Origin: Aquimarina aggregata
GTDB taxonomy: Bacteria > Bacteroidota > Bacteroidia > Flavobacteriales > Flavobacteriaceae
Length of the DNA: 64,000 nucleotides
Assembly: GCF_001632745.1 (NCBI RefSeq)
Contig: NZ_LQRT01000013.1
Span: forward strand, 248,001-312,000
Direction of reading: 5' to 3'
The translations under genes were made by a program, and so were the position numbers. Positions 10,408-19,114 of this stretch are shown here, piece by piece (the first letter of the stretch is position 1; every line of letters starts with the position of its first letter). The notes under the pieces are model-generated. The model was not told the DNA's origin, searched no databases, and saw only the letters and a program-made list of their open reading frames with translations.

Positions 10408-11262
10408 ATGAAAAAAACGACGCTACTCATTAATTGCCCAGATAAAAAAGGAATTATTGCAACAGTTACTAATTTTATCTTAGCTAAAAAGGGAAACACT
10501 GTATATATAGAACAACATGTTGATCGAGAATTAGGGGAGTTTTTTATGCGTTTAGATTGTGAGTTTGATCATGACGAAGAAAAACTAGCATTGTTTAAAG
10601 AATCTTTTAATGAACATGTTGCTAAGAATTACAATATGCATTGGGAGCTTTACAATGCCGAAAAACTTCCAAAGCTAGCATTATTTGTTTCTAAATATGA
10701 TCATTGCTTATATGATATTTTAGGAAGATATGCCTCTGGAGAGTTAAAGGTTAAAATACCAATTATTATAAGTAATCATAGGGATCTTGAATCAATTGCC
10801 AATGCCTTTAATATTCCTTTCAAGCATATCCCTGTATCAAAAGGCAATAAAAAGGAGGCTGAGACTGAACAATTAAAAACGCTAAAAGAGCATAAAATTG
10901 ATTTTATTGTTTTAGCCAGATACATGCAAATTCTTTCTGCCAATTTTGTGGATCAGTACCCACATAAGATTATTAATATTCACCACTCATTCCTACCTGC
11001 TTTTCCAGGAGCCAAACCATATCATTCGGCCTATGAAAGAGGTGTTAAAATTATCGGGGCTACCAGTCATTATGTAACTTCTGATCTTGACGAAGGCCCC
11101 ATTATAGAACAAGAAATCGTTAGAGTATCACATATCCATAACGTTCAAGATTTTATTCTAAAAGGTCGCGATCTTGAAAAGATAGTATTATCAAGGGCTA
11201 TTAAACATCATATCGAAAGAAAAGTTCTAGTGTACAACAACAAAACTGTCATTTTTTCGTAA
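10408..11262 (+). CDS. purU: Formyltetrahydrofolate deformylase PurU
   Basis: Hydrolyses 10-formyl-THF to formate and THF, balancing one-carbon pools and supplying formate for purine synthesis. From the ATG at 10408 it is 284 residues, close to the E. coli enzyme. An N-terminal ACT domain (TTLLINCPDKKGIIATVTNF, residues 4-85) precedes a formyltransferase fold with the catalytic Asn-His-Asp region: N-I-H-H-S-F-L-P-AFPGAKPYH and TSDLDEGPII. A TTG 21 bp upstream in frame would add seven unconserved residues (LKTQII type), so I prefer the ATG. Stand-alone gene; the upstream gap of 280 bp shows no other gene. Confidence 0.94.
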   Translation: MKKTTLLINCPDKKGIIATVTNFILAKKGNTVYIEQHVDRELGEFFMRLDCEFDHDEEKLALFKESFNEHVAKNYNMHWELYNAEKLPKLALFVSKYDHCLYDILGRYASGELKVKIPIIISNHRDLESIANAFNIPFKHIPVSKGNKKEAETEQLKTLKEHKIDFIVLARYMQILSANFVDQYPHKIINIHHSFLPAFPGAKPYHSAYERGVKIIGATSHYVTSDLDEGPIIEQEIVRVSHIHNVQDFILKGRDLEKIVLSRAIKHHIERKVLVYNNKTVIFS

Positions 11263-11394
11263 ATCACTGTAGTCGTTTGGAAATACTGGGCTTTAAAATC
11301 AATATTTTTTTATTTAGGTAAAGATCAAATAATTTTATGCTTAAATTAGTCGTCTAATAGGCGGAAACTATTTTAACCCCAATTATTACTATTT

Positions 11395-12114
11395 ATGAAA
11401 AAATCTATCTTTTTACTTTGTATTGTCTTTTTTAGTGGTTGTGCAGAACTTCAACAGGTTGTAAACAACCTCCCGCAGACTACCGGAGGTTTAGGTGGTA
11501 TCGGAATTAGTAATATTGATATTGCTAATGGGCTAAGAGAAGCTTTAGACAATGGTATTGACAAACAAGTAAATAAGCTCACTTTAAAAGATGGTTTTTA
11601 TAGAAATGAACTCGTGAAAATTCTTCTCCCTCAGGAGCTACGAAAAGTTGACAAAACATTAAGAGATGTTGGACTTAGTAAACTTGCCGACGAAGGGCTA
11701 AAAGTTCTTAATAGGGCTGCAGAAGATGCTGTTAAAGAAGCCACTCCTATTTTTGTAAGTGCAGTCAAACAAATGACATTTACAGATGCTAAACAAATAC
11801 TTTTAGGTAGTGATAATGCTGCAACTTCATATTTAAAAAATAAAACAACAAGTCCTTTGTATGCAAAGTTTAATCCTGTTATAAATAAATCTTTTTCTAA
11901 AGTTGGAGCCGATAAAATATGGGCGAATATTATCAAGAAATACAATGCAATACCTTTGACTAATAATGTGAATCCAGATTTAACAGATTATGTTACACAA
12001 GAAGCATTAAAGGGTGTATATACAATGATTGCGGTTGAAGAGAAAGAAATAAGAACCAAACTTAGTTCTAGGTCGACAGATTTATTACGAAAAGTTTTTG
12101 CACTACAAGATTAA
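11395..12114 (+). CDS. DUF4197 lipoprotein
   Basis: A 239-residue lipoprotein. The signal MKKSIFLLCIVFFSGC ends in a lipobox with Cys16. The remainder matches the DUF4197 pattern: GLREALDNGIDKQVNKL, DGFYRNELVKILLP, then AATSYLKNKT and FNPVINKSFSKVG. The fold is all-helical and of unknown function. It is commonly found as an envelope lipoprotein in Bacteroidota and Proteobacteria. Stand-alone gene, followed by a 173-bp gap before the next small gene. Confidence 0.9.
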   Translation: MKKSIFLLCIVFFSGCAELQQVVNNLPQTTGGLGGIGISNIDIANGLREALDNGIDKQVNKLTLKDGFYRNELVKILLPQELRKVDKTLRDVGLSKLADEGLKVLNRAAEDAVKEATPIFVSAVKQMTFTDAKQILLGSDNAATSYLKNKTTSPLYAKFNPVINKSFSKVGADKIWANIIKKYNAIPLTNNVNPDLTDYVTQEALKGVYTMIAVEEKEIRTKLSSRSTDLLRKVFALQD

Positions 12115-12255
12115 CAAAAAGGCGACCTGCATATCTTCTGAAAACAAATTAGTAACTCTCTTTAAGTTAAACAAGAGTTAAAAAAAGAATCCAATATTTA
12201 CACAACTTTAAATAATGTTAACTCATTGTTGTGAAACCTTGTTTGTATTATCCTG

Positions 12256-12263
12256 TACTTTTG
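12256..12263 (+). promoter_or_regulatory. Bacteroidota-type -7 box (TACTTTTG)
   Basis: TACTTTTG matches the TAnnTTTG -7 consensus of Bacteroidota sigma factors and lies 25 nt before the start of the small gene at 12288. Candidate -33 TTG elements lie at 12226-12231, slightly further away than the ideal spacing. Confidence 0.4.
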
Positions 12264-12287
12264 TAATGAAGTTTATTAAGATAAGAA

Positions 12288-12467
12288 ATGTTTGCTTGGA
12301 TTAAACAAAAAACCGAACTACAAAAATTACAGCATGCTTACTGTAAGCTGATGAAGAATGCCTACAAATTAGCACTTACAGACAAAAGTAAAAGTGATAG
12401 ATTACATGACGAAGCCAATCAGATTTTAAGTCAGATAAAGAAAATTGAAAACCAATCGGTTTTATAA
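12288..12467 (+). CDS. Lacal_2735-family small protein (DUF6435-like)
   Basis: A 59-residue cytoplasmic protein beginning MFAWIKQKTELQKLQHAYCK and ending with a Lys-rich helix (ILSQIKKIENQSVL). The pattern of an aromatic N-terminal MF-W-K segment, a KLQ-x-x-Y-x-K-L-M helix and a final ANQILSQI-type helix is that of the small Lacal_2735 proteins widespread in flavobacteria. Function unknown. It ends 9 bp before the convergent alpha/beta hydrolase gene. Confidence 0.8.
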   Translation: MFAWIKQKTELQKLQHAYCKLMKNAYKLALTDKSKSDRLHDEANQILSQIKKIENQSVL

Positions 12468-12476
12468 ATTACTGGC

Positions 12477-13256
12477 TTAACATTGTTCTATAAAAGAAAT
12501 TGTTTCTTTATTAAAAACTTCCGGTTGTTCAACATTTACAACATGCCCTGAGTTTTTAATTACAAAAAGGTGAGACAATTGATGGGCTAGAACTACTTTT
12601 TGAACAGAAGGCAAGAATAAATAATCTTCTTCTCCCATAACATATAAAGTTGGTATTTTTATATCCTTAGCTCTAAAAAACCTCAGCAGTGGATTAATTT
12701 CTGAAGTTAATCTAAACCAACGAACGAATTCTTTTTGATATAATTTTTTAGCTTCATTTGCGAACAGCAACCTAGATTTTTTATGATTTTTTTTAGGCAT
12801 TATGATAAATGCAAAAAACTTATATAAAAACATATACGGGATAACAGACTTAAACACAACACCTAACTTCATTAGCACTTGCGATCTAAAGTTAAGTTTC
12901 ATGATTGCACCTCCCATGATCATACTAGATACTCGACCAGGGTGTTTTTCTGCAAGATTCCTAATCAATATTGTTCCTAATGAAATACCTACAAAATGAG
13001 ATTTTTCTATTTTTTCTTTATCTATAACCTCAACAATATCTTCTGTTATAGAATCAAAAGTATACTTAGAATTAAACGCATCCTTAAGCACAGGTTTAGA
13101 GTTACCATGCCCTCTAAGGTCTAAAAGCAATACGTTAAAGTGTTTTCTAAACTCTCGGACTTGTTTAAACCAAATGGAAGAGCTTCCTCCTGCCCCATGG
13201 ACAAAAGTTACCCATGCAACATTTTTTGGATGACGGTATACCGAGTAATTAAGCAA
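12477..13256 (-). CDS. Alpha/beta hydrolase
   Basis: A 259-residue cytoplasmic alpha/beta-fold hydrolase. The oxyanion region is FVHGAGGSSSIW (19-30). The nucleophile elbow is G90-I-S92-L-G94, the acid is likely in TLYVMGEEDYLF near 210, and the catalytic His is in NSGHVVNVEQPEVFN near 240. Full-length and with all motifs intact. The subfamily covers esterases, C-C bond hydrolases and lipases, and the substrate cannot be read from sequence. Minus strand, convergent with the small gene before it and 88 bp downstream of the BtuF-like gene. Confidence 0.9.
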   Translation of the reverse strand: MLNYSVYRHPKNVAWVTFVHGAGGSSSIWFKQVREFRKHFNVLLLDLRGHGNSKPVLKDAFNSKYTFDSITEDIVEVIDKEKIEKSHFVGISLGTILIRNLAEKHPGRVSSMIMGGAIMKLNFRSQVLMKLGVVFKSVIPYMFLYKFFAFIIMPKKNHKKSRLLFANEAKKLYQKEFVRWFRLTSEINPLLRFFRAKDIKIPTLYVMGEEDYLFLPSVQKVVLAHQLSHLFVIKNSGHVVNVEQPEVFNKETISFIEQC

Positions 13257-13344
13257 TATAAAGATTATTTAGTCTGCCAAAAATATAAACTTATTTGGTA
13301 ATACAACTATGCTTAACAGTATTTATAGAAATGTTTATCTGATA

Positions 13345-14133
13345 TCACTTGCTATGCAAGGTTTTAAAATAAGCAAATGCGCCTAATAGACGAGAACCAT
13401 ACCATGAAAAATATTCTCCGTCTACCAATACCACTTGTGCCTTAGTATTACTATTTTTTATCTCTTTTACATGTTTTTCTGAAAAAGGATAGGGTTCTGA
13501 TGATAAAAGAATTAAATCGATATCTGTCAAAGATCGTATGTGATCGATTGAAACTTCGGGATACCTTGTTTGATCTTCATATACATTTTCAAAGTTATTT
13601 AATTTCAAAAGGTGATTTATAAATGTATTTCCTCCTACAGCCATCCAAGGATCTTTCCAGATAAAATATACGACTCTTTTTTTGGGTAGTTGCTTTATAA
13701 AATGATCAAGAGATTCTTTTTCGACCTTAATTTCCGAAATCAATTTATTGGTTTTGGTCTCTATATTAAAAACTTTACCATATTGCTCTATCATTTCAAA
13801 AGCATCATATAATGTAAATATGTCAGAAACATGAACAACATATTCTCTTTCTAAAGTTTCAACAATTTCTTTTGTATTCTCTTCTTTATTGCAAAGTATA
13901 ATATCTGGTTGAAGGGCTTTGATTTTATTATAATTAATTTTTTTTGTCCCCCCAACTATAGTTTTTTCTTTTCTTAACGTATCGGGATGTACACAAAACT
14001 TAGTTATTCCTACGATCTTATCTCCCAAACCTAGATCTATCAATAATTCTGTTTGAGAAGGAACTAAGGAAATAATACATTTTGGTGTATTTATAAGATT
14101 AATTTCCCTATTTAATTGATCTACGTATACCAT
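13345..14133 (-). CDS. BtuF-like helical-backbone metal/cobalamin-binding protein
   Basis: A 262-residue protein of the periplasmic-binding-protein fold used for cobalamin and siderophores. The two lobes begin at IISLVPSQTELLIDLGLGDK and at VVYFIWKDPWMAVGGNTFIN and are joined by the single long helix around residues 110-135. No signal peptide or lipobox is visible from this start, which is common for the flavobacterial branch. Of the likely ligands, vitamin B12 is attractive because B12-dependent IcmF is encoded 3.2 kb away. No ABC permease or ATPase is adjacent. Confidence 0.82.
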   Translation of the reverse strand: MVYVDQLNREINLINTPKCIISLVPSQTELLIDLGLGDKIVGITKFCVHPDTLRKEKTIVGGTKKINYNKIKALQPDIILCNKEENTKEIVETLEREYVVHVSDIFTLYDAFEMIEQYGKVFNIETKTNKLISEIKVEKESLDHFIKQLPKKRVVYFIWKDPWMAVGGNTFINHLLKLNNFENVYEDQTRYPEVSIDHIRSLTDIDLILLSSEPYPFSEKHVKEIKNSNTKAQVVLVDGEYFSWYGSRLLGAFAYFKTLHSK

Positions 14134-14207
14134 GGTTTTATTTCATTACATTACTTTCAAACAAATCATAAAAAAAACATAAATACTTGTAAATCATGTA
14201 TTTAAAA

Positions 14208-14238
14208 TTGTTTTTTATTTCAAAAACATGTATATTTA
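14208..14238 (+). promoter_or_regulatory. Candidate promoter for small membrane-protein gene
   Basis: TTG at 14208-14210 and TATATTTA at 14231-14238 are 20 bp apart, matching the Bacteroidota -33/-7 layout apart from the last base of TAnnTTTG. Start codon follows at 14268. Confidence 0.4.
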
Positions 14239-14267
14239 AGATTATTACTAATTAAAATTTCGGGGCT

Positions 14268-14384
14268 ATGAATTCAGAATTACTAAATTTTATTATTTAC
14301 GGTATTATTGCATTTTTCGTAATATTCATTTCTTATGGACTCTACGGATATGCCAGACAAGTATTTAACTCCAACAGACGTTAA
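14268..14384 (+). CDS. Small single-pass membrane protein (38 aa)
   Basis: A short frame encoding MNSELLNFIIYGIIAFFVIF, then SYGLYGYARQ and a basic tail ending NRR. One strongly hydrophobic helix (residues 7-24) with a positive C-terminus looks like a real single-span inner-membrane micro-protein. Support comes from a plausible promoter upstream and a strong terminator starting 42 bp after the stop. Family unknown; it is shaped like CcoQ/small-subunit proteins, but nothing links it to an oxidase here. Confidence 0.5.
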   Translation: MNSELLNFIIYGIIAFFVIFISYGLYGYARQVFNSNRR

Positions 14385-14425
14385 TTCTATTGTTTACTAA
14401 TCGGTAATTTAAAATTACTAATAAA

Positions 14426-14467
14426 GAAGACCAAGAATATCTAAAATATTTTTGGTCTTCTTTTTTT
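14426..14467 (+). terminator. Rho-independent terminator, convergent genes
   Basis: A 15-bp stem GAAGACCAAGAATAT / ATATTTTTGGTCTTC (one G-T pair) with a 5-nt loop, followed by TTTTTTT on the + strand. It lies between the 38-aa gene and the convergent pyrF. Confidence 0.85.
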
Positions 14468-15284
14468 ATTTAGAAGTCAATATTTTCTCCATTGCTTTTT
14501 GAAGCTCTAGTGCTTTTTTTACTGCAGCTTCGGCATAATCTAAGCCATCTGAAGCATAAATAATTCCTCTTGAAGAATTAATTAATAATCCAACCTGGTG
14601 ATTTAATCCATATTTACATACATCATCTAAGTTTCCTCCTTGGGCACCTACTCCTGGTACCAATAAAAAACTGTCTGGTATTATTTTTCTGATATCTGAT
14701 AAATATTCTGCTTTGGTTGCGCCTACAACATACATTAGGTTTTCTGCATTTTTATATGACTTAGAAACCTCTAATACATGTTTATACAACTCTTTTCCTT
14801 CTACGTTCTTGGTTTGAAAATCAAAAGCACCTTGATTAGATGTTAACGCTAGCAGGATAGTATGCTTATTTTTAAAAGCCAAGAAAGGTTCTACAGAATC
14901 TTTACCCATATACGGTGCTATCGTAATAGAGTCAAAAGCTAAATCTTCAAAGAACGCTTTTGCATACATTGTACTTGTATTACCTATATCACCACGTTTT
15001 GCATCAGCAATAGTAAAAAGTTCTGGATAATTAATATTTATATACTGTATTGTTTTCTCTAAAGATTTCCATCCTTTAACCCCGTATGCCTCATAAAACG
15101 CAATATTTGGTTTGTATCCAACAGCCAAATGATGCGTAGCATCTATAATAGCTTTATTAAATTCAAAGATTGGATCTTCTTTATCTAATAAATGCTTAGG
15201 GATTTTTGTAAGGTCTACATCTAATCCTATACACAAGAAAGATTTCTTTTTATAAATCTGTTGTACTAACTCTTGAGTAGTCAT
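14466..15284 (-). CDS. pyrF: Orotidine 5'-phosphate decarboxylase PyrF
   Basis: Decarboxylates OMP to UMP, the last step of pyrimidine synthesis. At 272 residues it is the longer type 2 form used by Bacteroidota. It has [13 protein letters not shown] at the N-terminus, the family Lys-Asp signature in [20 protein letters not shown], and the phosphate loop VPGVGAQGG with LINSSRGI. Its start lies 24 bp from the preceding gene's stop, on the same strand, so the two are probably cotranscribed. Confidence 0.96.
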   Translation of the reverse strand: MTTQELVQQIYKKKSFLCIGLDVDLTKIPKHLLDKEDPIFEFNKAIIDATHHLAVGYKPNIAFYEAYGVKGWKSLEKTIQYININYPELFTIADAKRGDIGNTSTMYAKAFFEDLAFDSITIAPYMGKDSVEPFLAFKNKHTILLALTSNQGAFDFQTKNVEGKELYKHVLEVSKSYKNAENLMYVVGATKAEYLSDIRKIIPDSFLLVPGVGAQGGNLDDVCKYGLNHQVGLLINSSRGIIYASDGLDYAEAAVKKALELQKAMEKILTSK

Positions 15285-15308
15285 ATAATAAATATTCTTT
15301 TTTTACAA

Positions 15309-16517
15309 TTATTCTTTACCATCTACATAAGCTTGAAGATAACTAAATGACTTTGTTAGTTTTCCATCCTTAGTCATTCTTGCTTTTTCTAAAACACCAT
15401 CGATATCATCATTAAAAAAAGCCGGAATAACATGTTCTAAAAACATTTCACCAAAACCTTCACTAGCGTCTTTTGGCAGTTCACACGGAAGATTATCTAC
15501 AGCCATTACCACTATTGCTTTTGGATCTTTATAATCTATTTCTAAGCCCGTCTGGGGATCATAACCATATATTGGGTCTGCAATCGTTGAGGCTTTTATA
15601 GTACTAGCAACAGGACCATCTATATCACAAGAAATATCTGCAACTACTTTAATATTAAAACCTTTGGATCTAACATCTTCTTTTGTATAAATAAAAGGAG
15701 CTCCATCTCCATAAAAATGGCCCGCAATATATAAGTCACTAACTTCTGCAAATTTCATAAAATCGCCTACATATTCTTCTGGATTTTTATAAAAATCATT
15801 CTTATCTAAATCATCACCGTCTTTCCTTTTGTTATAATCTAACACATCTATTTGCACATAAACGGGCTCTCTAAACTCATTATTTAGATATTCATCAACA
15901 GTAACTTCTTTGATTTTCATAGCATCCAAAATTTCTTTGGCACCATTACCCACTTTACCATTACCTGTAAGTACAATCTTAATATTAGGTAGCTTGATTT
16001 TTGAGAGCTGTACTTCTAAAGCATGTTGATCACTAAGTGTTTCTGCTTTAGGAAGAAAAAAACTATCATCTCTTAGCCCCCAAGCTCTAAATGCATTGTA
16101 AGCTCCAACAATACCAGCGTATCGACCAAAACCAATAAGCCTGAATCCTCTTGATCCTACAATCGTTTCATGATCATAAAACTCAATATTCTTTTCTAGA
16201 ATTGCTCTAAGTAAATTTCTATTGTACGGTTGTTTCTTAATCGTATGAGAGAAGAAAAAATATTTTTTATTAGGCACTAATGCTTCGATAGGCACCTCTT
16301 TAACCCCTAGTAATACATCGCAATGCGACATATCATTAGTAACTTCGAAACCGGCTGCTGTATATGATGCATCTTCAAAAACTCTAATATCAGAGTTTTC
16401 AACAGTAAAAGAAGCTTTTGGAAATTTTGATATTGTGTTTTTTAAGCCATTTGGTGAGAAAACGACACGACGATCTGGCGGGTTTTTACGTTCTTTAATA
16501 ATACCGAACTTGATCAT
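15309..16517 (-). CDS. Saccharopine/alanine dehydrogenase-like NAD(P) oxidoreductase
   Basis: I place the start at the ATG at 16517 (MIKFGIIKERKNPPDRRVVF), giving 402 residues. A frame extension to 16655 adds 46 residues without family character and runs into the ssrA promoter region. The N-terminus is the alanine dehydrogenase / transhydrogenase substrate domain (GIIKERKNPPDRR, DVLLGVKEVP). The Rossmann dinucleotide motif is IVLTGNGKVGNGAKEIL, and VVADISCDIDGPV matches the lysine-forming saccharopine dehydrogenase group. The reaction would be NAD-linked oxidative deamination or cleavage of an amino acid. Which of the related activities applies is not clear. Likely operon with pyrF downstream. 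Confidence 0.8.
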   Translation of the reverse strand: MIKFGIIKERKNPPDRRVVFSPNGLKNTISKFPKASFTVENSDIRVFEDASYTAAGFEVTNDMSHCDVLLGVKEVPIEALVPNKKYFFFSHTIKKQPYNRNLLRAILEKNIEFYDHETIVGSRGFRLIGFGRYAGIVGAYNAFRAWGLRDDSFFLPKAETLSDQHALEVQLSKIKLPNIKIVLTGNGKVGNGAKEILDAMKIKEVTVDEYLNNEFREPVYVQIDVLDYNKRKDGDDLDKNDFYKNPEEYVGDFMKFAEVSDLYIAGHFYGDGAPFIYTKEDVRSKGFNIKVVADISCDIDGPVASTIKASTIADPIYGYDPQTGLEIDYKDPKAIVVMAVDNLPCELPKDASEGFGEMFLEHVIPAFFNDDIDGVLEKARMTKDGKLTKSFSYLQAYVDGKE

Positions 16518-16576
16518 ATGTAATTGGTATGTATTTTGTATTATAAAATTGCGGTTAAAGATATGACAATTATATG

Positions 16577-16584
16577 TATCTTTG
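16577..16584 (+). promoter_or_regulatory. Probable ssrA promoter -7 box (TATCTTTG)
   Basis: TATCTTTG fits the Bacteroidota TAnnTTTG consensus exactly and lies 84 nt before the mature tmRNA 5' end, implying a short processed leader. The -33 element is weak: TTG at 16549, or TTA at 16555, which has better spacing. Confidence 0.45.
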
Positions 16585-16668
16585 CCGACCTTTGATTTTT
16601 TAATCAAATTATAAATAGTAGTTGTATATTGTTTATCTATAATGATCAATTTCAAAGAAAATACTATT

Positions 16669-17064
16669 GGGGTCGACTGGTTTTGACAGCGAGATTAATA
16701 GAGTGGTAAGCACGTCGAGCGCTGAGATACAGCTCGTAAATATCATATTTCAACTTTTTTAAACGGCGAGAATAACTACGCCCTAGCTGCATAATCTGAA
16801 TTTTAGTAAGATAATGCCTCGGTCTACAAGGTAGACAAGCAGGATACTCTTCAAAAGCCTTGGTTTATGGCGTTTGGTTTTGAGTATCGTAAAAGTAAAC
16901 CTAGAAATTATAGAGTCTTGATATAATTTCGAAATCTAATTGAGAATAAGCGATAGGTTGGCGGTTTTTGGTCTTTCTTATCGACGAAAATTAAACAAGA
17001 ACTAAGCGTGTAGAAAGCTATTGTATTACTTGTTTGGACGAGGGTTCGAATCCCTCCGACTCCA
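16669..17064 (+). ncRNA. ssrA: tmRNA (ssrA)
   Basis: Rescues stalled ribosomes and tags nascent proteins. The 5' end GGGGTCGACTGGTTTTGACAG pairs with the 3' end CGACTCC plus discriminator A. The 3' T-arm GGGTTCGAATCCC is intact, and CCA is not encoded. The tag frame is at 16765-16794: GGC GAG AAT AAC TAC GCC CTA GCT GCA TAA, giving GENNYALAA after the charged alanine. That is close to the Bacteroides tag. The last 11 bases belong to the 14-bp repeat that bounds the downstream island, so this 3' end was regenerated by integration. Confidence 0.97.
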
Positions 17065-17067
17065 CTT
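17054..17067 (+). repeat. attL: 14-bp direct repeat within ssrA 3' end
   Basis: CTCCGACTCCACTT is identical to the copy at 33653-33666. The first 11 bases complete the tmRNA acceptor stem and discriminator, so integration leaves the gene functional. Confidence 0.88.
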
Positions 17068-17068
17068 T

Positions 17069-17111
17069 AAAAATCCGTAATTACTTTGTAAACAAAGTCT
17101 TACGGATTTTT
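17069..17111 (+). terminator. Island-supplied terminator for tmRNA
   Basis: A 12-bp outer stem AAAAATCCGTAA / TTACGGATTTTT encloses a second 6-bp stem ACTTTG/CAAAGT with loop TAAA, followed by a T-rich tail. It begins just after attL inside the island and ends ssrA transcription in place of the displaced native hairpin. Confidence 0.8.
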
Positions 17112-17171
17112 ATTTTATATTTATGTATGATTTTTGTACAGTTATTTTTTTTCAAGAAATTATTCGCTTCT

Positions 17172-18308
17172 CTAATTGTTAATCTTTAGACCATGGTACA
17201 ATTTATTGATAATTCTCTTATTCACTTCTCCATGCTCACTTAAAGCTTTCTGAAATTCTAATTCCATCCATTGTGCGCCAGAATCACTTAAAATTACATC
17301 TCCTTTTCGCATAAGTGTATTTCTAGGGTTGATATTTCTTTCACCGCGTCCAAATCTCCACTTGGTACTCGCAAAACTTTCATAATCCAGATCATACAAT
17401 AAATCGTTAAGCTTTGGGCAATCTCTTAAAGTCGAATTAATAAATAAAGGCTCTCTCACTCTAACTAAAATTGGCCAATCTTTTAACCAAGGTATGTGTT
17501 TTATATCCTCGTCATTAGCTACATCTCTTTCATCTTGGTGAGCATAAGTTATAGCTCTTCCAAAAATTACATAATCCTTCGTATTTGTCATCCTAGCCAT
17601 AAATACGATATCTCCATCCCTATATCTTCGAGGTCTACCATCATTTTTTGGTCTTGAAAAAGACAATGCAAAGTGACTACAACCTCCATCTAACTCATTG
17701 ACAACTTTAGCACTTAAGTCTGACCTATTATCATCTTTACCAAAAAATTTAATAAAATATTTTCTATTTTTTATAATTGATTTTTGATACGAAACTCCAT
17801 AATCTGGAAGATTCTCGTTTTTTTCTTTGAGTGCCTTTGATTTATTTATTTCATCTCTCCATTCCTTTATCCTATTTAATTCTAACAAATTAGGGTCGAT
17901 TCCCCATAAGTCATTAAAATAGTCCAAAGACTCAAGAACAGTTTTATATTCATTTGAAATTATTCCAAACTCTTTATTATTGAAGAATCCTCCTTGAGTG
18001 AAGTTTGCAGAAGTGATAATTACACTCCTCTTATCAAAAAGATACAATTTGCTATGTAAATCTTTAATACCTTTAATTTCCGCATTGGACTTTAACAATC
18101 TTTCAAGTGCTGTTAAACTTGAAATACCTTTTTTAAACTCATTTAAATTGTAACGAGTGAGAAATTTAATAGTTCTACCTTTAAAATCTTTTAGCAAATG
18201 TTTCACAATATTATCTGTAACAAAAGGAGAAACTATTCTGATTTCCTGGGTACTTTCAAGTTCATTTTTAAATTCGTAAAGCCAATCATTTTGAATAGTT
18301 TTTATCAT
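17172..18308 (-). CDS. PLD-family nuclease with possible PUA/EVE-like C-terminus
   Basis: The last gene of the defence operon, 378 residues. Residues 1-155 are a single phospholipase-D-type domain with H85-S-K87-(x4)-D92 and the following S100-A-N102 (IITSANFTQGG). Such single-HKD proteins dimerise to form nucleases, as in NgoFVII/BfiI-type restriction enzymes. After a charged linker, residues 185-375 contain RDGDIVFMARM and KDYVIFGRAITYA, reminiscent of PUA/EVE-type domains that sense modified bases. That part is inference by eye. The start overlaps the stop of the HNH gene by one base (TAATG), so translation is coupled. Probable DNA-cleaving effector. Confidence 0.75.
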   Translation of the reverse strand: MIKTIQNDWLYEFKNELESTQEIRIVSPFVTDNIVKHLLKDFKGRTIKFLTRYNLNEFKKGISSLTALERLLKSNAEIKGIKDLHSKLYLFDKRSVIITSANFTQGGFFNNKEFGIISNEYKTVLESLDYFNDLWGIDPNLLELNRIKEWRDEINKSKALKEKNENLPDYGVSYQKSIIKNRKYFIKFFGKDDNRSDLSAKVVNELDGGCSHFALSFSRPKNDGRPRRYRDGDIVFMARMTNTKDYVIFGRAITYAHQDERDVANDEDIKHIPWLKDWPILVRVREPLFINSTLRDCPKLNDLLYDLDYESFASTKWRFGRGERNINPRNTLMRKGDVILSDSGAQWMELEFQKALSEHGEVNKRIINKLYHGLKINN

Positions 18309-19114
18309 TATGCAGCTTTATTAACAATTCCAATAGCCCAATCCTCACCTGTGCTTTTCAGACAATATTTTACTGCTGCCGAGTATTCGGAGTTTCTACA
18401 ACACATTTCCCAAAGCTCCTTCATTAAATCACCTATTTCAATTTCTCTATCATAATCTAAATTAACATCTTGTAGTTTCAAAAGATTCTTAATTTTAAAT
18501 ATTTTATTAGTTGCTTTCCTATAGTAATCTTTTCTTTGCTCAACAATTTTATAGTAATTGAGATTTAATCTTAGTATTGAATAACAGGCTCTTTTATAAT
18601 CAATTGTGTTCTTATTTGGCGACTTTGGTTGAGCCATACCTTCATTATCAAAAGCCAATAAATCTGGATCCGTAAATTTTATAGGGTCAAGAAGCATATA
18701 ATGTTCTTTGTTAATATTGTCTCCGTATTTAACAGCTTTATTTTTAGTCACATGGAAATAAGCATTCTTCTTAGTATTTGAAGCTGGACTAGAAAACCTA
18801 TAATTCATCCAATCAAAGGCTAACCACCAATACCCACCTTTATCATCACCATTTTCATCAATAGCTTTTTTCTTAGGTCGAAAGTGATCTACGTGACAAT
18901 AACCTCCTGCATTTTTAGACTCTGTGTACCAACATTTATCATGGCTTAATTTTGATAGGTGATCTTTTAATTCCCCCCATATCTTTGCATTTTTTTCAAT
19001 TATTTCATTTCTTTTTTCCGAATCACCTTCCGCCACAAGTTTTGCAGTTACATCATCGGCTTTTTTAATCCACTCGGGAGAAGGAGGCGCATTTTCTAAA
19101 TTTATATAAATCAT
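18308..19114 (-). CDS. HNH endonuclease, PtuB-like (Septu-type)
   Basis: A 268-residue protein of the HNH group paired with ATPases in Septu and some retron systems (TIGR02646-like). The core is G72-C-H74-V-D76-H77-F-R-P-K81, then YWWLAFDWMNYRFSSP and A-S-N113, which keeps the H-N order of the motif. The structural cysteines usual in the family are mostly replaced: C61-W-Y-T64 where C-x-x-C is expected, and S-S-P-A-S-N where C-x-x-C-N is expected. The nuclease active site may therefore fold without zinc. The ATG overlaps the ATPase stop by 4 bases (ATGA). Predicted effector partner of the ATPase at 19111-20706. Confidence 0.8.
   Translation of the reverse strand: MIYINLENAPPSPEWIKKADDVTAKLVAEGDSEKRNEIIEKNAKIWGELKDHLSKLSHDKCWYTESKNAGGYCHVDHFRPKKKAIDENGDDKGGYWWLAFDWMNYRFSSPASNTKKNAYFHVTKNKAVKYGDNINKEHYMLLDPIKFTDPDLLAFDNEGMAQPKSPNKNTIDYKRACYSILRLNLNYYKIVEQRKDYYRKATNKIFKIKNLLKLQDVNLDYDREIEIGDLMKELWEMCCRNSEYSAAVKYCLKSTGEDWAIGIVNKAA

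Noticed and set aside
12147..12182. TAACTCT/AGAGTTA inverted repeat after the DUF4197 gene
   Set aside because: 7-bp AT-rich arms with a long loop and no T-run; too weak to call a terminator.
16518..16655. 46-residue N-terminal extension of the dehydrogenase
   Set aside because: No family homology and overlaps the ssrA promoter region; the ATG at 16517 begins the conserved domain.
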